A DNA stretch of 64,000 nucleotides from Chloroflexota bacterium (lineage in GTDB: Bacteria > Chloroflexota > Dehalococcoidia > Lucifugimonadales > Lucifugimonadaceae), in contig JAJCYY010000110.1 in the NCBI GenBank assembly GCA_029262735.1, positions 1 to 64,000 of the forward strand, in the 5' to 3' direction. Positions 1-7,258 of this stretch are shown here, piece by piece. Position numbers and translations under genes: made by a program. Below the pieces are notes generated by a model. That model did no database searches, was not told the origin of the DNA, and worked only from the letters and a program-made list of their open reading frames with translations. The stretch's first letter is position 1, and the number at the start of each line of letters is the position of its first letter.

Positions 1-3
1 TGC

Positions 4-1146
4 CTAAATAAACGCTATTGAGCCGTCAGGATATGTGCGGTCGCCGCGGTGCCATGAGCTCTTGTACGGCCTTGAAGCAACCTCTGCGTCCACTATCTCA
101 ATGCCAAGCCCCGGCCCCTCGGGGATGGCGAAGTAACCATCGACCGGCTTCGCTACGGGTGTGACGCTGACCGCTTCAACGGGCGACGGATCTCGATACT
201 CCTGCACCAGGAAGTTGCTGGTCGCTGCGTCGAAGTGAAGATTGGCTCGCGTTGCCAGCGGGCCCATGGGATTGTGCGGGGCGATGACGAGATCGTGCGC
301 CTCCGCCATGAACGCGATCTTCCGCATCTCGGACAGCCCGCCGACGATACAGACATCCGGCTGAATAATGTCGACTCCGCCCTCGCGCACCAGCTCCCAC
401 ATTTCGTAGCGCGTGTACAGACACTCGCCGGTTGCAAGAGCGCACGGCATCTTCTCTCTCAAGACGCCCATCTCGTGCCGGTTCTCCATGCGGAGCGGCT
501 CTTCCATGAACCACGGCCGGAACTCCATCAGCGCGTCCGTAAGCTCCAGCACGCGGGCAGGCTCGAACACCGCGGCGTGCGCGTCAAAGCCGACGTCGAT
601 GTCGTCCCCAACCGCCTGCCTGATCGCCCGGAACCGTTCGACTGCCGTGCTAACCGCGTCGTTCCACAGCATCTCCCGCCAGTCCGGTGAAAGCGGGCTG
701 GTCTTGAGTGCAGTGAAGCCCTGGTCAACATACTTTTTCGCGTCGTCAGCCAGGTCCTGCGTCGTCGTACCGTGAATACCGTGATACGCCCTGATCTTGT
801 CTCTCACCCGCCCGCCCATGAGGTCGTAAACCGGCTTGTCGAGCGCTTTGCCGGTGATGTCCCACAGCGACTGGTCAATGGCAGATAGCGCGGCCATTCC
901 TGACGAGCCGATTGGGAAGCGCGCTCCCTGGTAGCAGAGCGCCCAGTTGCGTTCGATCTCCATCGGATCGCGGCCGACGAGCTGTTCTTCGAAGTACTCG
1001 ACCCAGCGCGGTGATGCCATGTCTGGACCCACGTGATAGATCTCACCGATGCCGTGTATCTCGGCGTCTGTGTTTGTCCGCACGTAGACCAGGTTTGTGC
1101 CAGCGTCGGCTGCTGCAACAAGGCACTCTATGTTCGTGATCTTCAT
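4..1146 (-). CDS. Enolase-superfamily (mandelate racemase/muconate lactonizing type) acid-sugar dehydratase, DgoD-like
   Basis: Predicted Mg2+-dependent dehydratase of a sugar acid, cytoplasmic. Visible motifs in family order are the Asp-Ala-His site (DAHAAV, first metal ligand plus catalytic His), EEPLRMEN (second metal ligand), ATGECLYTRYE (third metal ligand), QPDVCIVGGLSE and APHNPMGP (catalytic His at the end of the barrel). The Asp-x-His and APHxPxGP combination is typical of galactonate/mannonate-type dehydratases, but the substrate cannot be read from sequence. I start at the MKITNIE methionine, because the next gene begins MKITGIE in the same place; an in-frame ATG lies 16 codons upstream. 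It is about 380 residues, normal for the family. It follows its paralogue on the same strand with a 149-bp gap, so co-transcription is plausible. The stop lies three bases from the window edge. Confidence 0.85.
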   Translation of the reverse strand: MKITNIECLVAAADAGTNLVYVRTNTDAEIHGIGEIYHVGPDMASPRWVEYFEEQLVGRDPMEIERNWALCYQGARFPIGSSGMAALSAIDQSLWDITGKALDKPVYDLMGGRVRDKIRAYHGIHGTTTQDLADDAKKYVDQGFTALKTSPLSPDWREMLWNDAVSTAVERFRAIRQAVGDDIDVGFDAHAAVFEPARVLELTDALMEFRPWFMEEPLRMENRHEMGVLREKMPCALATGECLYTRYEMWELVREGGVDIIQPDVCIVGGLSEMRKIAFMAEAHDLVIAPHNPMGPLATRANLHFDAATSNFLVQEYRDPSPVEAVSVTPVAKPVDGYFAIPEGPGLGIEIVDAEVASRPYKSSWHRGDRTYPDGSIAFI

Positions 1147-1295
1147 CGTTTTTCCGTTTTTTACCGTTGGGTGAGTGGTGGTCCGCAAAGACACAGGTGA
1201 GCTCTACTTAGCGTGAGGTTTTGTTCTCCCTCTCTCAGGCGCGCCCCTGCCAAATTCACAGGCTCCATCCAATATCTTCGTTTGGTCATCGATGC

Positions 1296-2435
1296 CTACA
1301 GGAATCCCGGTGAACCGTCCTCATAAGTACTGAATCCACGGTCCCAGTGCTGTGGCGGGTTGGCAGCGACCGTCTCGTGATCCAGGCTCATGCCAATTCC
1401 AGGTTCAGAGGGCAGCTCGAAGTAGCCTTTCACAGGCGTCCATTCTTCGTTGATGAACTCTGACTTCTTCTTGCGATGGTCGCCGTGCCATTCCAGGATG
1501 GAAAAATTGTTGATCGAGGCGGCGAGGTGGACACCGGCAGCCGTTGACAGCAGGCCGAGCGGATTGTGCGGAGCGACCGTAACGTAGTGCGCCTCTGCGA
1601 TGGCGGCGATCTTCTTTGCCTCGAGCAGGCCACCGCAGCACAGCAGGTCGGGCTGAATGATGTCTACCGCGTCTGCGTTCAGCAGTTCGGTAAAACGGTG
1701 CACGCCATAAAGATTCTCGCCCGTCGCCAGTGCGACCCGGAACTGCTTCCTCAGTTGCGCGGTGGAATCGATAAACTCCGCACGTGCAGGCTCCTCAATG
1801 AACATCAAGCGATAGGGCGTGATGACCCGTGCAAGCTCAAGCGACCGAACCGGCTCACGGATAGCGACATGCACGTCGACCGCCAGGTCCGGGCCGTCAC
1901 CTATGATTTTCCTGATCCCTGCCATCCGCTCATCTGCAGCCCGCAACACCTGCTGCCACGGGATCTCCCGCCAGTTGGACGGCAACGGGCTGGTCTTGAA
2001 CGCTGTGTAGCCCTCATCCATCAGGCTCTTCGCATGCTCGCCGACCTGCTGCGGAGAGTCGCCGTAGATGCCGTGGTACACGCGGACTCGGTCCCTGGTG
2101 GCGCCGCCGAGCAGCTTGTAGACCGGAACACCGGCGCTTTTACCAGCAATGTCCCAGAGTGCGATATCGATGCCGGAGAGAGCGGACCAGGCGACCTGTC
2201 CCAGTGGAAAGCGCATGGTGTTCTTCGCCCGCCGCATGAGCCACTCAATGCGTGACGGTTCTTGACCGACGAACCACGGCTTCATCTCGTCGATCATGGC
2301 GATCACGCTGCGGTCTGGACCGATCGAATAAGCCTCGCCGACACCGGTGATGCCTTCGTCTGTGCTTACCTCAAGGAATATGTTGTTGCGGGACCCGTCC
2401 CAGGCGTGAAAGGTCTCTATTCCGGTGATCTTCAT
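1296..2435 (-). CDS. Enolase-superfamily acid-sugar dehydratase, paralogue of the neighbouring gene
   Basis: A 379-residue member of the same family as the gene to its left, so also a predicted Mg2+-dependent sugar-acid dehydratase or racemase. The barrel motifs are DVHVAI (metal Asp and catalytic His), MFIEEPARAE, LATGENLYGVH, QPDLLCCGGLLEAK and APHNPLGLLS. All metal ligands and the two catalytic histidines appear intact. The start is MKITGIE, preceded by the purine-rich GGCGGAAAGAAAAA. The two proteins are clearly homologous yet differ at most non-catalytic positions, including the capping-domain residues that set specificity, so they probably act on different substrates. This is the first gene of the pair. 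Tandem enolase paralogues are a known feature of SAR202-type Chloroflexota, which supports the tentative host placement. Confidence 0.85.
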   Translation of the reverse strand: MKITGIETFHAWDGSRNNIFLEVSTDEGITGVGEAYSIGPDRSVIAMIDEMKPWFVGQEPSRIEWLMRRAKNTMRFPLGQVAWSALSGIDIALWDIAGKSAGVPVYKLLGGATRDRVRVYHGIYGDSPQQVGEHAKSLMDEGYTAFKTSPLPSNWREIPWQQVLRAADERMAGIRKIIGDGPDLAVDVHVAIREPVRSLELARVITPYRLMFIEEPARAEFIDSTAQLRKQFRVALATGENLYGVHRFTELLNADAVDIIQPDLLCCGGLLEAKKIAAIAEAHYVTVAPHNPLGLLSTAAGVHLAASINNFSILEWHGDHRKKKSEFINEEWTPVKGYFELPSEPGIGMSLDHETVAANPPQHWDRGFSTYEDGSPGFL

Positions 2436-2611
2436 TTTTTCTTTCCGCCGTTCCGGCGATTGTCCTTGATTCGGTGGTCAGGCCTGGAGGTTGTCATTCT
2501 GAACACATGTACACAATTACACCGTTCAGATTCGTCCTCCAGGTAAAGCTACCAGATCACCGCCGGAGCAAATCGGCCTAGGTTCGGTTAGTCTGGATCC
2601 TTACTTGACCT

Positions 2612-2661
2612 TTTCCTTGCCAAGGAGAAGGTCGCGAGTTCGAATCCCGTCTTCCGCTCCA
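2612..2661 (+). tRNA. 3' half of tRNA-Gly (GCC), a fragment
   Basis: The sequence contains the anticodon loop TTGCCAA, a variable region, a T-loop TTCGAAT and the acceptor end CTTCCGC followed by TCCA. No matching 5' acceptor strand (GCGGAAG) or D-arm is found upstream, and the T-stem has an A-C mismatch. The break lies around the anticodon stem, where tyrosine recombinases usually cross over. I read it as an island attachment-site remnant, not a working tRNA gene. Confidence 0.65.
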
Positions 2662-2678
2662 GATGAAACTAAGAAGGG

Positions 2679-2708
2679 CCCAGGTATCTGCCTGGGTCTT
2701 TCTTTTTG
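2679..2708 (+). terminator. Rho-independent terminator after the tRNA-Gly fragment
   Basis: A perfect 6-bp stem CCCAGG/CCTGGG with a six-base loop is followed by TCTTTCTTTTT. It sits 18 bp after the tRNA 3' end, as expected for a tRNA transcription unit. Confidence 0.7.
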
Positions 2709-2954
2709 TCCAAATACAGCCACATAGACAGCCACCGACCTCGTTATCCTGCCTCCAGGCTCATCGATAGTGTCAAACGGCGATTACAAGATTTCTGCGG
2801 GCGAGGGTTCCGCTGAGGTCGGTTTAGAGGTATACGGGGCATTCTGACCCTCGCGCAACGTTGAGGGATGCTCAGTTTCTTGACGTTGACGAGGACATTG
2901 ATGCAGTTGACATCCAGTCCTTAACTGAATATCAACGTTGGGGTACTCTGGGGG

Positions 2955-3096
2955 GGTTCTGTCAGGACTCAGGGCACAACCCGAAAATTCACCATGAACT
3001 AGGCACGAATTATTGACCAATTGAACTCAACGACAATCTTCGAGAGGGCGCAATTGATGGGTCATATGGCCCCGTGCCCTGAGTTCTGACAGATCC
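2955..3096. mobile_element. 142-bp MITE-like element with IS6-type terminal inverted repeats
   Basis: The left end starts GGTTCTGTCAGGACTCAG and the right end is its near-perfect inverse (…CTGAGTTCTGACAGATCC). About 95 bp of non-coding DNA lies between. The same ends occur on the IS6-type remnants at 14493-15063 and 46573, so this is probably a non-autonomous or deleted derivative. I see no convincing 8-bp target duplication. Confidence 0.6.
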
Positions 3097-3118
3097 GAAC
3101 CTACCCTCGATATCGGCT

Positions 3119-4033
3119 CTACGCCTTCAGAATCTCGCTCTGAGCCAGTTTGGCCGATGCGGCGAACAAGTGAACTGTCAAGGCTTCATAGACGGGCCAT
3201 CGACGGATATTTTCCTCGATACCAAATCCGTCTGTGATCACCCAACAGGCGTGGTCTGGAACCGAACGGACCCGTACAGAGTAAGTTCCAATATCGATGT
3301 TGGTTAGAAGGGCATCATGATTCAGTTGGGCGCATAGATCGAGGCCTTTATCTTTGCCTTTCCAGTGTAATGAAAGGGCTTTCCCGAATAAGGGAGATGT
3401 TCGGATTACTGAGCTTCGGACCGAAATTTTAGGGAATTTCTCATTGATATGTTGATCTGGTATCCCCATGTGCAATCGAATTGTGCCCGACTCGTCCTCG
3501 GCGAAGTTGATCCAAGCAATCGCACTGTCCGCTATGTCAATTGAGGCTATCACGCCCTCGGTTTGCCGATCGAGACCAATACTGTCCTCGATCCGTTTCT
3601 GACCTGCTGCTTGGGCACGAATCCCAACCGAATTTAGCTCGGTGCTGAGTGCCTGATGCCAGTTCCACTGTTCAGTTGAGAATAAGGTGCTTAACATTTT
3701 CCGCAGAACGCCGAGAACACTCACGGATGGTGATGTTTGTTGGACAGATGACCCACCTTGAACGACCGCGTCTTTTAGGTCCTGCTCTCTAGCTTCCCTT
3801 ATCTTCACCACGGTTGCGCTAAGTTCATCCGATGGCCACGCAATCAGCCGGTTTGTGGCCGACCTGTACTCGTCGCTACTGATTTCGCCCTTACGAAAGC
3901 TGCTCTGCAAATCGGCGAACTTAGATTTTGTTCTGAATATCTGGTGTTCCAGACGGTTTCTCATCGGTAGGTTTCCACCCGCGATTGGCTGCTCCAGCAG
4001 TGGTTTCATTCCCGACACTCGCTCACTGGGCAT
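3119..4033 (-). CDS. Hypothetical protein with a SHOCT-like segment
   Basis: A 304-residue soluble protein that I do not recognise as a whole. Near residues 38-62 there is a SHOCT-like pattern (FADLQSSFRKGEISSDEYRS), a short helix-turn often found in small bacterial proteins; here it is N-terminal, not in its usual C-terminal place. The rest is a mixed alpha/beta region without visible catalytic motifs, signal peptide or membrane segment. The start is uncertain: methionines at residues 1, 9 and 24 are all possible and none has a strong ribosome-binding site. The gene lies between tRNA-Gly and tRNA-Asn 3' fragments, beside a MITE-like element, so it is probably island cargo. Confidence 0.55.
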   Translation of the reverse strand: MPSERVSGMKPLLEQPIAGGNLPMRNRLEHQIFRTKSKFADLQSSFRKGEISSDEYRSATNRLIAWPSDELSATVVKIREAREQDLKDAVVQGGSSVQQTSPSVSVLGVLRKMLSTLFSTEQWNWHQALSTELNSVGIRAQAAGQKRIEDSIGLDRQTEGVIASIDIADSAIAWINFAEDESGTIRLHMGIPDQHINEKFPKISVRSSVIRTSPLFGKALSLHWKGKDKGLDLCAQLNHDALLTNIDIGTYSVRVRSVPDHACWVITDGFGIEENIRRWPVYEALTVHLFAASAKLAQSEILKA

Positions 4034-4143
4034 AGTGCGGCATGATAGCGCAGCAGGCGTGGAGGTTCAGGAATTACACCGTCGGGTGGGTACTATCTGT
4101 TAGCCAAGCACATTCCGCTAAGAAGTACCCCGCCTGAAGCATG

Positions 4144-5049
4144 TCAGCAGCCTGTTCTCGCAGTCACTTGCCCGGTAACGTTCCATTCGTAGTCGCAGTT
4201 CGTTGAATCCTGACGCAAGTGGTCCGGGAATAGAAACGTCGTTCCTACCCCGGGATCAAAGTCCCAAGTGGCCCACTCACCGATAGTGCTACCCATCGGT
4301 GCAGTACTGGCAGTGACAGTTGGTAATCCACTGTCGGCCATCATCAGGTCTATTGCGTACTGAACCAGCCGGGACTCATCGTCATATCCAAGGTAGGCAG
4401 GGTGCAGCAACGTAACTTGAATGTCTCCGCGTTGGAGCGTCGGACTCACGTTGTAGTCGGCAGCAACGCCAAACAGCAGACTGTCGGCTGCATCGAGGTC
4501 TGATACTGGTAGAAGCGTTCGATAGGTACCATCCAGCCGGATTATGGCCGCCGAGTCATCTTTGCTGACGGCATCAGCGTACTCGTACAGCCAGCGTTGT
4601 TCCCTTTCGACGATAGCGAGCAGGAGGGAGTGAGCAGCGGCTAGGTCTAAGGGGCCACTTGATGGCTGTAAGGCTGCCAATCGGTTAACGAATCCCTGCA
4701 TAACGCGCGTCCCAGCGTCGATATCGCCGCTGATCGTGAACTTGTTGCTAGTGAACTGACGTTGCATGCCAGATTCATCCAGGGAGCGGTGGAAGCTGTT
4801 CGTCACTTCGAACAGGCTCGCAAAGTACTCAGACACCAACTGCCGCTCTTGCTCTATTGGCGGCAGGCTGGTGGTGCGGCCAACGTCAGTAATCGGGATG
4901 GGATTATTGTCAGCCGCCATCGTCGCGAGAACTCCTGCAATGACGGTACCCGCAAAGTCACTCTCAGTGTCCTCAAGTTGAGATTGACTGGCGGAGCATC
5001 CCACCGCGCCGATTAAGGCTGCGATGAATAGTATCTTCAGCAGGTTCAT
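4144..5049 (-). CDS. Hypothetical lipoprotein
   Basis: About 301 residues starting at MNLLKILFIAALIGAVGC, a lipoprotein signal with the lipobox GAVGC, so the mature protein should be lipid-anchored outside the membrane. I chose this methionine because it places the signal at the N-terminus; 19 further codons upstream are open (MICAYAP…) but would bury it. The mature part has alternating helical stretches (EREQRWLYEYADAV, LVQYAIDLMM) and ends with a Cys pair near the C-terminus (TNCDYEW … RTGC). No enzyme motif is visible and I do not know its function. It is on the same strand as the unknown gene at 3119-4033, 110 bp away. Confidence 0.6.
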   Translation of the reverse strand: MNLLKILFIAALIGAVGCSASQSQLEDTESDFAGTVIAGVLATMAADNNPIPITDVGRTTSLPPIEQERQLVSEYFASLFEVTNSFHRSLDESGMQRQFTSNKFTISGDIDAGTRVMQGFVNRLAALQPSSGPLDLAAAHSLLLAIVEREQRWLYEYADAVSKDDSAAIIRLDGTYRTLLPVSDLDAADSLLFGVAADYNVSPTLQRGDIQVTLLHPAYLGYDDESRLVQYAIDLMMADSGLPTVTASTAPMGSTIGEWATWDFDPGVGTTFLFPDHLRQDSTNCDYEWNVTGQVTARTGC

Positions 5050-5294
5050 GCTGAAGATGTTGGTACAGGAAGTCTGAATATCGCAGGGTGCATACGCACA
5101 AATCACGGCACTTTGTCACGATACCTTCGGGTGGGCACTATCCGTCTGTCGAGCGCGATTCAGTAAAGAGTAGGCGGGGTAGGCGGCACTCGCATCCAGC
5201 ACGAAAAGCGAAACCAATGCAACACCTTGAACAAGCCGCGACCCTTACATTCAGCCATATGCTTGCATCACACCGCCAGATATGGAGTTGTACG

Positions 5295-5489
5295 ATGGAT
5301 GGAACAGCCTGTCCAACATGTGGCCAGTACTTCCGAAAAGATAGGCGCGAACTCGCCGCTCAACACCTAATCGGCCACGACCAGATGCGCGTCAAGAAAT
5401 TGAGTTACTTCGACTTCAATCGGCCTGTCAGTATTGGCATCTTCGCGGTGGGAGCACTATCGCTCGCGCTCAGCCTGTCTGTGGTGTGA
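5295..5489 (+). CDS. Small C2H2-type zinc-finger protein with a C-terminal membrane helix
   Basis: A 64-residue protein starting MDGTACPTCGQYF. The preceding GGAG seven bases before the ATG decides this start over longer in-frame alternatives beginning at 5088. It carries a CxxC pair and a downstream His-x4-His (AAQHLIGH), which resembles a single C2H2 finger, followed by a hydrophobic helix (VSIGIFAVGALSLALSLSVV) that ends the protein. The finger-then-membrane layout recalls the larger protein at 51366-52250, and both lie in accessory patches near tRNA remnants. Function unknown; a membrane-tethered regulator or phage-type accessory protein is possible. Confidence 0.5.
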   Translation: MDGTACPTCGQYFRKDRRELAAQHLIGHDQMRVKKLSYFDFNRPVSIGIFAVGALSLALSLSVV

Positions 5490-5746
5490 GTGGGCTGGAT
5501 GCAACGCTCCTGTGCACATCCAACACAGCCGCAACCTCATCCTCGTACTCAGCGGCTACAAAGAAGATGCAGGCTCGGAGTCTGGCACTTACTTCGCATC
5601 CCTGTGTCTCCTCGGTTGAGGAGGACTGCCAGACTTCGGTCTGCCCAGTACACGAACCCAACGTCTCGCCAACATTGACACACCGTCGGCCTAACTTTCC
5701 ATTGGCACTATCTGAACATCGCAACCAGTAGAAAGGAGGGCGCTCG

Positions 5747-5857
5747 ATGAATGCCAAGCACTTCAGTCTCCGTGAAGAACTATCCTGGACGTTTCTTTTT
5801 CTGCCCCTTCCGGCGCTGCTGGTCTTCGTGCTGGCGACGGAAGGCAGACCGTTTTAG
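5747..5857 (+). CDS. 36-residue hydrophobic microprotein
   Basis: A short frame encoding MNAKHFSLREELSW followed by a hydrophobic stretch (TFLFLPLPALLVFVLA) and a short polar tail. The ATG is preceded by AAAGGAGG at optimal spacing, the strongest ribosome-binding site in this part of the window. That is the main evidence that the frame is translated. The topology suggests a single membrane segment with a charged cytoplasmic N-terminus. No family is recognisable. Confidence 0.4.
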   Translation: MNAKHFSLREELSWTFLFLPLPALLVFVLATEGRPF

Positions 5858-5938
5858 CGTTGGGTTGCTGTCAAATCTGCTGTCAAACGCGAAGAAATCC
5901 CGCCAGAAAGCGAGATGCCTTTCAGTACGAATTAAGAT

Positions 5939-5990
5939 TGGCTCCCGAGACAGGATTCGAACCTGTGACCCGCTGATTAACAGTTACTGG
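5939..5990 (-). tRNA. 3' half of tRNA-Asn (GTT), a fragment
   Basis: On the minus strand: anticodon loop CTGTTAA, then TCAGC, GGGTC, a perfect T-arm (ACAGG TTCGAAT CCTGT) and CTCGGGAGCCA at the end. The 5' half, including the matching anticodon-stem strand GCTGA, the D-arm and the acceptor strand, is absent. It is again a break at the anticodon. With the tRNA-Gly fragment at 2612 it brackets about 3.3 kb of unknown genes, so this is a probable island border. Confidence 0.6.
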
Positions 5991-6395
5991 GTCAGTGTCT
6001 TGACTGGTGTCAGATAGCCTTGATTCGTTCGAGGATTCCGGAATATGGGGCGGTAGTCGTCACGCCCAGTGTTGATGTGTCGTGTCCAGTTTGTGACACA
6101 TTTGTGTCACGCTCAGCCGCGATTACGCCTTCAATATCTCCCGCCTAGCCAGCACCCGTTCCAGCGGGGCTTCATGCATCTGGTTTCATGTGCATAAGGT
6201 CTTGCATCACAGCCAGGCCACGCTGGAAATGACCCAGTGCCTCCTCCCATGCGTAGGTGGCAACCGCACGCCGCGCATGATATGCGATGTCTGTCTAGCC
6301 CCGCGCCGGCGTATTGTTGTGGGCGCGCCTATGCCGTGTTCTCCAAAAGCTGGCCAGGGCGAATGTTTGGACCTCTGGTTCTTTAAGGGGAAGAG
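5991..6395. other. Intergenic stretch without a convincing gene
   Basis: Only short overlapping frames without ribosome-binding sites are present. The short palindromic stretch TTTGTGACACATTTGTGTCAC near 6090-6110 is the only structure noted; it is too weak to call an operator. Confidence 0.5.
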
Positions 6396-6545
6396 ATGCC
6401 GAGAAAGAGACATAGCCCGGAGCAGATCTCGGGCAAGGTCCGTGAAGTGGGAAGTTGCCCTGGCAAAAGGGGCAGATGGTAGCCCAGGTAGTCAGAGTCG
6501 CGTCGTCTGTAACGAGGCGTGGAGGTCCGGGCCATATCACGTCTT
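6396..6545 (+). pseudogene. Remnant of an IS3-family OrfA
   Basis: The frame begins MPRKRHSPEQI, the hallmark N-terminus of one IS3 OrfA group, and is preceded by AAGGGGAAGAG. It soon loses frame: the continuation (LPWQKGQMVAQVV) lies in another frame and then decays. Two further copies of the same OrfA start, also broken, are at about 14282 and 40907. No terminal repeat or OrfB part remains here. Confidence 0.6.
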
Positions 6546-6716
6546 ATTGATCGCACTTACTCGCCGGTCGTTGAGCTTTAAGCAGCGGTAGTTATCGGGA
6601 CTAATCTCATATCAGGTCACTGAATCGGTGCTTATGGAGCACATTCGAGGCGTCGGCTTAGATTTAGCCATCGCACTGTTGGCCTGATAATAGCCATTAT
6701 CGTGCCTGGATATCAC

Positions 6717-7008
6717 TTAGCTCCGGGTTTCGTCACTCATCCATCGCCCTGTGAAAAGTGGCATTAAACCCAGTCTTCTTCTTTCCAGACCATTCCACTT
6801 CGGCCCAGGAGTCATGTACTCGTCAACCCGTGTATCCGGATTGAGTTTTTCGAAGGGGATGTAGTGGGTAGCAAGATCACGATCAGTGATCACTCCCACC
6901 ACATGCTCACCCTGTGCCCCAACCCGGCGGCCCACGTGCGAATCGCGCATGCGTCTTGCGGCTTCCGATATGGGCGTTCTGCGAAACCGTCACGACTCGT
7001 GCTGTCAT
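6717..7008 (-). pseudogene. Broken single CBS-domain protein
   Basis: The start MTARVVTVSQNAHIG is read in one frame, while MRDSHVG and EHVVGVITDRDLATHYI then LNPDTRVDEYMTPGPK continue in another. Joined, these make most of a CBS domain, including the diagnostic GVITDRDLA strand-helix and the following DEYMTP. The frame change between the two parts and the lost C-terminus make it a pseudogene. Intact CBS proteins bind adenine nucleotides; nothing suggests this one is functional. Confidence 0.55.
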
Positions 7009-7199
7009 AGCGTGCATTAAATCCAAGACAACACCTCATTGAAGATTGGATAGAAACTGCTCCGGTACACAAGACACTTCGACCTTCACGCGCCAAGGAG
7101 GTCTTCGGCACCACACCCCGGTCAACCGATGATTAGTATTTGTTCTTCCAGATTTTCCGACGTATTCACGGATATATCATGGGTTGATGTGACGATTAG

Positions 7200-7226
7200 T
7201 TGACTCGCAATAACTACGGGTATAAG
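7200..7226 (+). promoter_or_regulatory. Candidate sigma-70-type promoter for the 7259 gene
   Basis: TTGACT and TATAAG are separated by 15 bp, ending 32 bp before the start codon. The spacer is shorter than the ideal 17 bp. The same TTGAC-N15-TATAAG arrangement occurs at 16834, before the large operon. Confidence 0.35.
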
Positions 7227-7258
7227 TTTCGCCCCCTAATACCTGAGAGTTTCTCCAA

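Noticed and set aside
2436..2600. ACATGTACACAATT near the enolase-gene start as an operator
   Set aside because: Too short and imperfect; no regulator gene nearby to support it.
5470..5757. Overlapping frames on both strands between the two small genes
   Set aside because: None has a good start, ribosome-binding site or recognisable motif.
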